From Pictodentalium vernedei (taxonomy: Eukaryota > Mollusca > Scaphopoda > Dentaliida > Dentaliidae), in NCBI GenBank assembly GCA_031216915.1, contig CM062292.1, positions 8,185,920 to 8,249,919 on the forward strand: a stretch of DNA of 64,000 nucleotides, given 5' to 3'. Positions 1 through 6,734 of this stretch are shown here, in pieces. Below the pieces are notes generated by a model. The model searched no databases, was not told where the DNA came from, and worked only from the letters and a program-made list of their open reading frames with translations. A program made the translations under genes and the position numbers. The first letter of the stretch is position 1; the number at the start of each line of letters is the position of its first letter.

Positions 1-1454
1 GAGGGATAATTGGAATCTAATATAATCTGGAGGGATAATTGGAATCTAATATAATCTGATGGGATAATTGGAATCTAATATAATCTGATGGGATAATTGG
101 AATCTAATATAATCTGATGTGGTAATTGGAATCTAATATAATCTAGAGGGATAATTGGAATCTAATATAATCTAGAGGGATAATTGGAATCTAATATAAT
201 CTGTGGGATAATTGGAATCTAATATAATCTGATGTGATAATTGGAATCTAATATAATCTGATGTGATAATTGGAATCTAATATAATCTGATGTGATAATT
301 GGAATCTAATATAATCTGATGTGATAATTGGAATCTAATATAATCTGGAGGGATAATTGGAATCTAATATAATCTGATGTGATAATTGGAATCTAATATA
401 ATCTGATGTGATAATTGGAATCTAATATAATCTGATGTGATAATTGGAATCTAATATAATCTGATGTGATAATTGGAATCTAATATAATCTGATGTGATA
501 ATTGGAATCTAATATAATCTGATGTGATAATTGGAATCTAATATAATCTGATGTGATAATTGGAATCTAATATAATCTGGAGGGATAATTGGAATCTAAT
601 ATAATCTGATGTGATAATTGGAATCTAATATAATCTAGAGGGATAATTGGAATCTGGAGGGATAATTGGAATCTAATTTAATCTGATGGGATAATTGGAA
701 TCTAATATAATCTGGAGGGATAATTGGAATCTAATATAATCTGGAGGGATAATTGGAATCTAATATAATCTGGAGGGATAATTGGAATCTAATATAATCT
801 GTGGGATAATTGGAATCTAATATAATCTAGAGGGATAATTGGAATCTGGAGGGATAATTGGAATCTAATTTAATCTGATGGGATAATTGGAATCTAATAT
901 AATCTGGAGGGATAATTGGAATCTATTATAATCTGATGGGATAATTGGAATCTAAAATAATCTGGAGGGATAATTGGAATCTAATATAATCTGGAGGGAT
1001 AATTGGAATCTAATATAATCTAGAGGGATAATTGGAATCTGGAGGGATAATTGGAATCTAATATAATCTGGAGGGACAATTGGAATCTAATATAATCTGG
1101 AGGGATAATTGGAATCTGGAGGGATAATTGGAATCTAATATAATCTGGAGAGATAATTGGAATCTAATATAATCTGGAGCGATAATTGAAATCTAATACA
1201 ATCTGGAGAGATAATTGGAATCTAATATAATCTGGAGGGATAATTGGAATCTGGAGGGATAATTGGAATCTAATATAATCTGGAGAGATAATTGGAATCT
1301 AATATAATCTGGAGGGATAATTGAAATCTAATACAATCTGGAGAGATAATTGGAATCTAATATAATCTAGAGGGATAATTGGAGTCTGATATAATCTGGA
1401 GGGATAATTGGAATCTAATATAATCTGGAGGGATGATTGGAATCTAATATAATT
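1..1454. repeat. 29-bp minisatellite array, truncated by the left window edge
   Basis: About 50 head-to-tail copies of a 29-bp unit; positions 1-29 are a typical copy, with the core GATAATTGGAATCTAATAT. The first bases of the unit vary (GAGGG, ATGGG, ATGTG, GAGAG, TGGG), and like variants cluster: ATGTG units dominate about 230-610 and GAGGG units dominate the right part. Five units, near 638, 829, 1023, 1099 and 1235, are shortened to 19 bp. The last, slightly diverged unit runs directly into the dispersed repeat that starts near 1440. No open reading frame persists, because 29 is not a multiple of 3. The array may continue to the left of the window. Confidence 0.97.
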
Positions 1455-1515
1455 GCTGGCCGTTGAAATATTGCCCACCCAAGGAAAGTGACTAGTCCAT
1501 GGTGGCCGTACTGTA
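1440..1515 (+). repeat. Dispersed repeat, copy A (flanks the 29-bp minisatellite)
   Basis: This stretch reads GGAATCTAATATAATTGC, then a variable base block, then GAAATATTGCCCACC, GGAAAGTGACTAGTCCA and GGCCGTACTGTA. The same ordered blocks recur near 3411-3490 and 4273-4347, all on the + strand. Only the right half of the longer repeat seen in copies B and C is present here. Its left half is replaced by the 29-bp minisatellite. The family is not recognised. It could be the end of an unclassified transposable element. Confidence 0.85.
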
Positions 1516-2006
1516 GCAACTGAGTTGCGTACTTTCTCCTTTGACAGACAATAAACACAGTATAACTATAAATCTGAGAATTTCATATACCACCATCATA
1601 GGGCCCCCCAAATTTCCCTTTTGGATCGAATAGAATCTTGGAATGATATTTAAAACCCGTTGAACGCCAACGGCCGCTTTTCCGGCTGGGAACATGATAC
1701 GTCATAACATCATTATATAGGGTGGCTGTTCAGTAAATGTCTGCAGCAGACCAATCAATATTTTCAACGTGCAGCCCCGAAGCTGCGCGTTGAAAATATC
1801 GATTGGTCTACTCTAAATAATGAATATGGACTCTTCTAATTGCTGCCATTGAACTGGCATGGAAGATACCACTAGAGTCCAAAGGGTTAACCGACTCCTA
1901 AATCGCGAATTGCATGCTGATGTAGTCCAGTGTATCAGAGGGGTACTTGAGGATGGAGTACGTTCCTAACAGGATATCAAAAATGAAATTCCAAGACTTT
2001 CTGGAA
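1516..2006. other. Non-coding stretch with one foldback
   Basis: No supported gene is present. The 67-codon minus-strand open frame at 1492-1695 overlaps the dispersed repeat, has no recognisable domain and is treated as chance. The only clear structure is the hairpin at 1748-1809, listed separately. Confidence 0.6.
1748..1809. repeat. Foldback palindrome with 28-bp arms
   Basis: The left arm (1748-1775, starting AGACCAATC and ending GTGCAGC) is the reverse complement of 1782-1809 with two mismatches. Both mismatches are transitions, which would leave G-T type pairs in RNA. The loop is six bases. No flanking target duplication was found, so it may be a transposon remnant or a solitary hairpin. 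Confidence 0.9.
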
Positions 2007-2243
2007 TTAGTTTTCCCAGTCAGTTTCTTTGTATCGTTTCGGTTTCTGAGATGCGGTATTGAAGGCTTTTGTGCACTGGGCCTGAGGCAACTCTTGCAGT
2101 CGATACGATAGAGAACTAGTTAACAATTTGTCTCCTTGGTGTGGAATTTTGGCAGATTGTAATGCTTCTAATTTGAGCCTTGCTGTTGAACAAAGACAAC
2201 AAATAAATTTACTTTGCTTCATATTTCTCTTTCTGTCACTGAA
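2007..2243 (-). CDS. Possible terminal coding exon of an unrecognised protein
   Basis: On the minus strand a pyrimidine-rich tract ending in AACAG precedes base 2243. From there the frame stays open for 78 codons and stops with TAA at 2007-2009. An in-frame stop lies inside the putative acceptor, so the open frame begins exactly where the exon would. The peptide begins FSDRKRNMKQSK, contains the pair of cysteine groups CCLC, is rich in Lys and Gln, and ends PKRYKETDWEN. Composition is protein-like and the segment does not overlap any repeat seen here. No domain is recognised and no polyadenylation signal was noticed shortly after the stop. It could be a chance open frame, so confidence is low. 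Confidence 0.25.
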   Translation of the reverse strand, partial: FSDRKRNMKQSKFICCLCSTARLKLEALQSAKIPHQGDKLLTSSLSYRLQELPQAQCTKAFNTASQKPKRYKETDWEN

Positions 2244-2574
2244 CTGTTAAAAAATAAAGGATCCCAATGGTTTCTGAGTGTATATCGTGATTATGTCTTG
2301 AATAACTAGCAGGCGAAATATAAATTTGTATTTCATCTGCTAGTCACGAATAAATTAAGTATGATACCCACTCAAAAAGTGCGTATTTTTTTGTTATACA
2401 CGTTCCTATTCTAAAATAGAATTACTTCTTAATCCCAAATTAATGCAGAATTGCTGCGAAAGAGACACACATTTGAGTTTGAAAGTCATCAAAGGAACAG
2501 TTTTCAGCGACGAAATTGGTTGTATGCGACTCCAAATAGTCCCCTCCACGTTTGACTGAAAGCTATATGGAAAC
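2244..2574. other. Intergenic or intronic AT-rich stretch
   Basis: No gene is supported here. The stretch contains a 40-bp palindrome (2305-2344) and ends with the left copy of the 8-bp target duplication ATGGAAAC (2567-2574) of the adjoining hAT-type element. Confidence 0.6.
2305..2344. repeat. Foldback palindrome with 16-bp arms
   Basis: Positions 2305-2320 (ACTAGCAGGCGAAATA) pair with 2329-2344 (TATTTCATCTGCTAGT) with two mismatches, both transitions, around an 8-base AT-rich spacer. It is not associated with any gene seen here. Confidence 0.85.
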
Positions 2575-2881
2575 CAGTGGCGTAACGCTCATACAACGTT
2601 GTTAGGGCGTCTCCGAATTTGCACGTTTTTAGGGGGCCCCGACAATTCCGGAATTTTGAGGAAAATCATTATTAAGTGTCTCTCAAAGCAGTGTTATAGC
2701 TGAAGCATTGAGGTTGAATGCTTCAATACCAGCTTGCATAAATAATCGGGGCGATACTCCCTTAAACCAATTACGGGGTTCTGTACGTGGAACAAGACAA
2801 CATGAGACAGTAGTTCAAATGACGGAACAATTTTCATTTTAATTCATTTACAAATGCAGATGCATTCTGCACAAGTTGTTA

Positions 2882-3196
2882 CAGTTAAAGCTAGAAGTCC
2901 TGTCACGAATAGTGCGCTGAATGTAGGCTTAATAGCGCGTTGGAATTGCGCGCAATTGCCATATCGAATGGCATCCAAACCACGGCAGGTTCTCCTGGTT
3001 ACTCATAGCAAACACATGCAATGTTTCTGCCAATGGACCTCCGGGTTACCCGGAGGTCCATTGGCTGAAACATTGCTTGTGCACGGGCCATATGTGCAGA
3101 ATTTGATAGCTTTACTTGGGCCATAACGCGCATATTAACGCGCATATCAACGTGCTATTTGTGCGCATTTCATGACAGGACTTCTAGTTTTAACTC
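2882..3196. mobile_element. MITE copy 1, TA-flanked, nested in the hAT element
   Basis: The terminal inverted repeats start CAGTTAAAGCTAGAAGTCC on the left. They are matched on the right (about 3169-3196) with three mismatches over 28 bp. TA dinucleotides flank the element at 2880-2881 and 3197-3198, consistent with Tc1/mariner-type TA insertion. The interior is rich in GCGC motifs and carries a near-perfect hairpin (3018-3076). There is no transposase. Lying inside the hAT-type element, it presumably inserted later. The 90-codon open frame at 2854-3126 is a by-product of this repeat. Confidence 0.8.
3018..3076. repeat. Hairpin inside MITE copy 1 (29-bp arms)
   Basis: Positions 3018-3046 and 3048-3076 are reverse complements with one mismatch around a single central base. 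The arms include CCAATGGACCTCCGGGT. MITE copy 2 retains only the left arm. Confidence 0.92.
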
Positions 3197-3316
3197 TACA
3201 TCAAACCGTCGAAGCAGTATCCGAAACCAACCAATGCCAACATGGCTCCTTCTCGGTTAAGGTGCTGACCAACTAATGAATGAACTAACATAGGAACGAA
3301 CGAAAGGACGAACGAA

Positions 3317-3497
3317 AATCACCATCAGCAAAATTTTAATTAATGAAGCACCGGGTTATAACCGGTACTTCTTTAAATACATTTTTGTCTACTATTCCTA
3401 TAATTATTGTTTGGAATCTAATATTATTGCGTCTGCGGAAATATTGCCCACCGGTGGAAAGTGACCAGTCCACGACGGCCATACTGTAACCACTAAC
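3317..3497 (+). repeat. Dispersed repeat, copy B
   Basis: Shared blocks with copy C, in order, are CATCAGCAAAATTTTAATTAA, a T-rich block, TAATTA, AATCTAATATTATTGCG, GGAAATATTGCCC, TGGAAAGTGA, CAGTCCA and ACTGTA. A short near-palindromic segment, GCACCGGGTTATAACCGGTAC, sits at about 3348-3367 in this copy only. At about 3398-3425 it holds a single-copy sequence (ATAATTATTG...GGAATCTAATATTATTGC) resembling the 29-bp minisatellite unit at the left edge of the window. This copy lies inside the hAT-type element. Confidence 0.8.
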
Positions 3498-3618
3498 TTT
3501 AACTAGAACTTCTTAAGCCAGTCAAAGCCGGATGGATTTTATACTGAACAGAATGTTTGTACCCAGCTAGTGTGCTAGAATATCATTATAATGTACTGAA
3601 TAATTACAGTAATAAGCT

Positions 3619-3639
3619 CCCCCCCCCCCCCCCCCCCCC
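3619..3639 (+). repeat. Poly-C homopolymer, 21 bases
   Basis: An uninterrupted run of 21 C lies near the right end of the hAT-type element. Short inverted copies of ACAGTAATA lie on either side. Its length is likely unstable and prone to sequencing error. Confidence 0.9.
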
Positions 3640-3830
3640 AATATTACTATATTACTGTTACGCCACTGATGGAAACGTAAATGGGTATTAATTTAACATC
3701 ACAAATAACAATAACAACAACTTTACACCATGAAATAGTACACATCTCTCGTTTCCATTAGAGTTTAGAGAGTTTATCTTGTGTTCATTAATACTATTTT
3801 CACTCTGATTCGCCAGTTGACCTCCATGTA

Positions 3831-4094
3831 CAGTTAAAACTAGAAGTCCTGTCACGAACTGTGCGCTTATCTAGGCTTAATTGCGCGTAAGAATTGCGCG
3901 CAGTTGCCATATCGAATGGCATCTAAAGCACGGCTGATTCTCCTGGTTACTCATAGAAAACACAGGCAATGTTTTTGCCAATGGACCTCCGGGTTAGAAT
4001 TTGGTAGCCTTTCTGTGGTGATACTGCGTAGATTAACGCGCAAATCGACGTGCTATTTGTGCGCATTTCGTGACAGGACTTCTAGTTTTAACTG
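3831..4094. mobile_element. MITE copy 2, TA-flanked, perfect terminal inverted repeats
   Basis: The element begins CAGTTAAAACTAGAAGTCC and ends with the exact reverse complement. The inverted identity covers 28 bp within the element, and 32 bp (3827-3858 and 4067-4098) counting the flanking TGTA and TACA. TA dinucleotides flank it at 3829-3830 and 4095-4096. The interior aligns with copy 1 except that about 50 bp, the right arm of the central hairpin and adjacent bases, are missing. No transposase is encoded. The 72-codon open frame at 3904-4122 shares peptide similarity with the frame in copy 1 only because the DNA is repeated. Confidence 0.85.
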
Positions 4095-4212
4095 TACAAT
4101 GAATAATACGATTTTTAAATAACGTAATCATGTATCTACAATACGATCAACGTGAACTGGTCATAATCAACGGGAGGACAGTGATGTCCACGCATGCATT
4201 TACCAGGGAATA

Positions 4213-4347
4213 AATCATCATCAGCAAAATTTTAATTAAATTTTTATTTTTATTCCCGTAATTAATGTGACAAATCTAATATTATTGCGCCTGTGGAAAT
4301 ATTGCCCTCCCGTGGAAAGTGATCAGTCCAAGGCGGCCACACTGTAC
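4213..4347 (+). repeat. Dispersed repeat, copy C
   Basis: This copy shares the ordered blocks of copy B: CATCAGCAAAATTTTAATTAA, a T-rich block, GTAATTAATGTG, AAATCTAATATTATTGCG, GGAAATATTGCCC, TGGAAAGTGATCAGTCCA and CACTGTACC. It lacks the short palindromic insertion of copy B. The minus-strand open frame at 4282-4512 starts outside the repeat, reads through it and is not supported as a gene. Confidence 0.8.
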
Positions 4348-4624
4348 CTTTTTTGCGCCAAAATGGTTATAAGTAAATGTTTGTTTCAGTTTGTAGTTTG
4401 TCTCCGTGTACCGCGCGTAACTCACATCTGCGTTCGTTTTACAACCAAATTGCGCACGTCGAAAGACCTCTAACTTCTTGCTAATACCATCAGCGAACCG
4501 ATTGTTAGTCACTGTAGCTTATTTCTGTGAAAGTTTTCTTTCTCCGCTCAGCAGTAAACAAATGTGAGATGAGATACAGTCATAGCTAAGAGATGGGAGA
4601 ATATGGATATATCTCACCCTCGTC
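4348..4624. other. No gene recognised
   Basis: AT-rich sequence between the dispersed repeat and the retroposon-like tail. Short open frames on both strands overlap each other and show no domain. Confidence 0.5.
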
Positions 4625-4675
4625 CACATTTGTATCCAAAAGGCCGTTTCGCTGGGAAAAGCGCTATATAAATAA
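4625..4675 (+). mobile_element. Probable 3' tail of a non-LTR retroposon or SINE
   Basis: The segment contains GGGAAAAGCGCTATATAAAT immediately before an (ATT)n run. A GCGCTATATAAAT box followed by trinucleotide repeats is, from general knowledge, a recurrent 3' end of LINE-derived SINEs in fish and marine invertebrates. No promoter-like head or reverse transcriptase is seen upstream, so the element would be 5' truncated or very short. Family assignment is not possible by eye. Confidence 0.5.

Positions 4676-4737
<62 letters not shown>
4676..4737 (+). repeat. (ATT)n microsatellite, about 20 units
   Basis: An uninterrupted ATT run of 62 bases directly follows the GCGCTATATAAAT box. It is most simply the terminal repeat of the retroposon. 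Confidence 0.95.
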
Positions 4738-4740
<3 letters not shown>

Positions 4741-5363
4741 AAATTCAGGTGCGGTGTGTCCATGGAATGTAGCGCACCAAAAAACATTTTACGGCTTTGT
4801 ATCCATGTTTGGACTAACCCTACCCCATGATTGGAAAAGGTTGAATCTTCGGTCATAAGAATCGAACACTCTAAAGTATATCGAATCGAATCAATCTGAT
4901 GAAATTTTCGTAATCAGTCAATCGAAACGTATTCTGACCAAGATCAATTCGGAAGCAGCGCCGAGAGCCGATAAATCGAATGTCAATAGGAAAATGTTTT
5001 TGTTCAAATCCGCGAAAATTAACGAACATTGCTCTGAGTATGAGGCGCATATCTCTCAGATAACGGCGGCTAATTTCTTAAAAATGCGAATAAATAACCT
5101 ATGTTGACACAACTTTTATTTATATTTTTCCGTGTACGTATCTATTACATGTTTTTCCTAATCACACATGCGTTTTGGTTTTGGTTTTATTTCAAGCAGA
5201 CGATCAATAAATAACAAAGTTTTAAAGTTTGAAATGTTCTGTGTGTGCTGTTTAAATTTCTAATTTAAAACATGTAGCTTCTATGCCATAAAAGCGTGCA
5301 ATAAACATAGAATATAACGATGTGTGAATGCGTATGTCAACGGATTTGTATTTCTTTTTATAG
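4738..5363. other. Probable intron upstream of the aminopeptidase exon
   Basis: No exon or gene was recognised. The stretch is AT-rich, with scattered ATCGAA motifs at about 4860-4985. Its end, TTTGTATTTCTTTTTATAG at 5345-5363, is a good 3' splice site. Confidence 0.5.
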
Positions 5364-5531
5364 CACTGACCCTGACATTAGATATACAACATATTGTACA
5401 GCAGTAAGAGAAGGTGGAGAGGAAGAATGGATGTGGCTGTATGACCAATACAATAAGACAGATTATCAAACGGAACGAGATAGAATTATCTGGGGCTTAT
5501 CATGTACAAAATATCAATGGATAATCATGAA
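5364..5531 (+). CDS. Internal exon of an M1-family (aminopeptidase N-like) zinc metallopeptidase, C-terminal domain
   Basis: The 168-bp exon lies between a TTTCTTTTTATAG acceptor and a GTGAGTTC donor. Both boundaries are phase 2: one base completes a split codon at the start and two bases are left at the end. The 55 complete codons include DPDIRYTTYCTAVREGGEEEW and, further on, ERDRI, LSCTK and QWII. From family knowledge these match the conserved start of the ERAP1-like C-terminal helical domain of animal M1 aminopeptidases, where R-x-x-x-YC-x-A, GGEEEW and a later L-x-C-(T/S)-K-x-x-W are typical. The zinc site (HEXXH) belongs to other exons that are not visible. There is no frameshift or internal stop, so the exon looks functional. 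No neighbouring exon was found in the window. The next one would have to lie left of position 1 or right of the satellite, unless this is an isolated duplicated exon. The ATG 44 bases upstream of the exon is not a real start. Confidence 0.88.
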
Positions 5532-5679
5532 GTGAGTTCTTATTTGAAACATGTCACAGATACAGATGAGAGTTATTTGGTCGGACTGTTTTCAAATTTT
5601 TATAGTTCGATGAAGTCGGTGCGCTGGAGAGCGGATGTACGGACGAGAGGACGAGTGTAACTGTTCTCATTAGAGCAAT
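5532..5679. other. Sequence downstream of the exon, nothing recognised
   Basis: Presumed intron starting with the GTGAGTTC donor. No exon carrying the expected following part of the aminopeptidase domain was recognised here or before the satellite. Confidence 0.5.
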
Positions 5680-6125
5680 AATTTGAACAAATTTCAATGG
5701 ATTTGGACAGTATTTGGTATGTGAGACTTTCTCAAAAATTCCGTGAACGAGTTTAAAAACCTGTGCGGCTTGGCCACACTGAGCGAAGGTATAGCCCTTA
5801 ATTTGTTCATTTTTGTCTGTTTCGGCTCGTTAACACGGTAACTTGGACAAATATCAACCGATTCGGTCAGTATTTCGAATGTGAGACTTTCTTAACATTG
5901 TCTTCAACGAGTTTGAAAATCAGTGCGTTAGCGCGATAACTTGAACAAATATCAATGGATTTAGTCAATATTTGGTAAGTACGACTTTCGTGACAAGGTG
6001 TTGAATGAGTTCGAAAACAGCTACTGTTCTGCCATACTTACTGGAGTTATGTTCCTTAATTAGTTAATTTTTGCCAGTTTTCTACTCGATACTGCGATAG
6101 CTTGAACAAATATCAATGGAGTTGA
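5680..6125 (+). repeat. Diverged tandem repeat, about 160-bp unit
   Basis: The phrase AACTTGAACAAATATCAATGG or a close variant recurs near 5682, 5842, 5940 and 6101. It is followed by ATTTGG(A/T)CAGTATTTGGTATGTGAGACTTTC-like blocks and ACGAGTTT. Spacings of about 160, 98 and 161 bp indicate three and a bit units, the second with an internal loss of about 60 bp. The copies differ at many positions, so this is an old array. Confidence 0.75.
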
Positions 6126-6389
6126 ATTTTTTATGATGGCAAGTCTTACAGGTGCTAAAAATCTCGAGTCCGCATTGGTTATGCGTAATCCCTGTTTGGT
6201 TTTCCGATTTGGTTATGGTTTTAGGGCAAACTGGAAATCCGAACCACGAGACCCATTAAGAACCGACCGAACGGTTTACTGTGTTTGTGCACAAACAGTT
6301 CAAACTATCGTACTGAAACTAGCCTAGTTGTCTATGTAGAATCTTGTCATTTATTCCACCCGACAAAACGACGAATACGTCATGTTCCT
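6126..6389. other. No gene recognised
   Basis: A 64-codon plus-strand open frame (6133-6327) has no recognisable domain or splice context and is considered chance. Confidence 0.5.
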
Positions 6390-6645
6390 ATTATCACATT
6401 TTCTCCCTTATTGACTCGTCCACTGGACGGTCCTTATTATCCACTGGACGACCCTATTATCTACTGGACGGCCCTTATTATCCACTGGGCGACCATATTA
6501 TCCACTGGACGACCCTATTATCCACTGGACGGCCATATTATCCAATGGGCGACCCTATTATCCACTGGACGGCCTTATTATCTATTCGTCCACTGGACGA
6601 CCTTATTATCCACTAGACGAGTCAATAACAGAGAGAAATGTGACA
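6390..6645. mobile_element. Foldback element enclosing a 20-bp minisatellite
   Basis: TTATTGACTCGTC at 6408-6420 is the exact reverse complement of 6616-6628. Similarity continues outward through TCACATTT(T)CTC-like sequence, giving imperfect arms of roughly 30 bp. The interior is almost entirely the 20-bp minisatellite. No target-site duplication could be fixed by eye, so a MITE-like or foldback-transposon origin is inference. Confidence 0.6.
6420..6621 (+). repeat. 20-21 bp minisatellite, about 10 units
   Basis: The typical unit is CCACTGGACGACCCTATTAT. Units of 21 bp occur at 6420-6440 and 6461-6481, and the others are 20 bp. An interruption, CTATTCGT, lies at 6582-6589. The two overlapping open frames across it (6285-6671 and 6344-6616) only reflect the repeat. 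Confidence 0.95.
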
Positions 6646-6720
6646 ATGTGAACGATGAGAATACAACATAGACTAGATGAACTTTATTCATGTGTTACCC
6701 CAATTCGTGTCTTTTTCTGA

Positions 6721-6734
6721 CTCAGTAGACTGAG
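6721..6734. repeat. Short palindrome at the left edge of the satellite
   Basis: CTCAGT and ACTGAG flank two bases, forming a 6-bp stem. The last bases overlap the first unit of the 24-bp array. Confidence 0.8.

Larger units (their letters stand above)
2575..3668. mobile_element. Non-autonomous hAT-type DNA transposon (1,094 bp)
   Basis: The element starts CAGTGGCGTAAC (2575-2586) and ends with its exact reverse complement GTTACGCCACTG (3657-3668). Both ends are flanked by the perfect 8-bp direct repeat ATGGAAAC (2567-2574 and 3669-3676). Short terminal inverted repeats beginning CAG plus an 8-bp target duplication are the signature of the hAT superfamily. An AGGGGGCCCC motif lies near the left end (2631-2640) and a 21-base C tract near the right end. 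No transposase frame is present, so the copy could only have moved using a transposase supplied in trans. A MITE is nested at 2882-3196 and a dispersed-repeat copy lies at 3317-3497. Confidence 0.85.

Noticed and set aside
2854..4122. Two open frames (2854-3126 and 3904-4122) with similar peptides, suggesting a gene family
   Set aside because: Both lie largely in the two MITE copies. The shared peptide is a consequence of shared DNA, and copy 2 loses the frame after the hairpin deletion.
4282..4512. 76-codon minus-strand frame
   Set aside because: It reads through dispersed repeat copy C. The equivalent frames in copies A and B do not share its start, and no domain is seen.
5320..5363. Upstream ATG as the start of the aminopeptidase fragment
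   Set aside because: The residues before the acceptor at 5363 do not resemble the family, and a clear polypyrimidine tract plus AG lies between. The coding part starts at the splice site.
5281..5469. 62-codon minus-strand frame
   Set aside because: Antisense to the aminopeptidase exon and intron boundary, with no supporting features.
6285..6671. Overlapping 128- and 90-codon frames rich in YPLDD and IIHW motifs
   Set aside because: They translate the 20-bp minisatellite in shifting frames. There is no constant frame across units.
1..6730. tRNA or rRNA genes
   Set aside because: No cloverleaf with A and B boxes and no rRNA-like conserved core was recognised.
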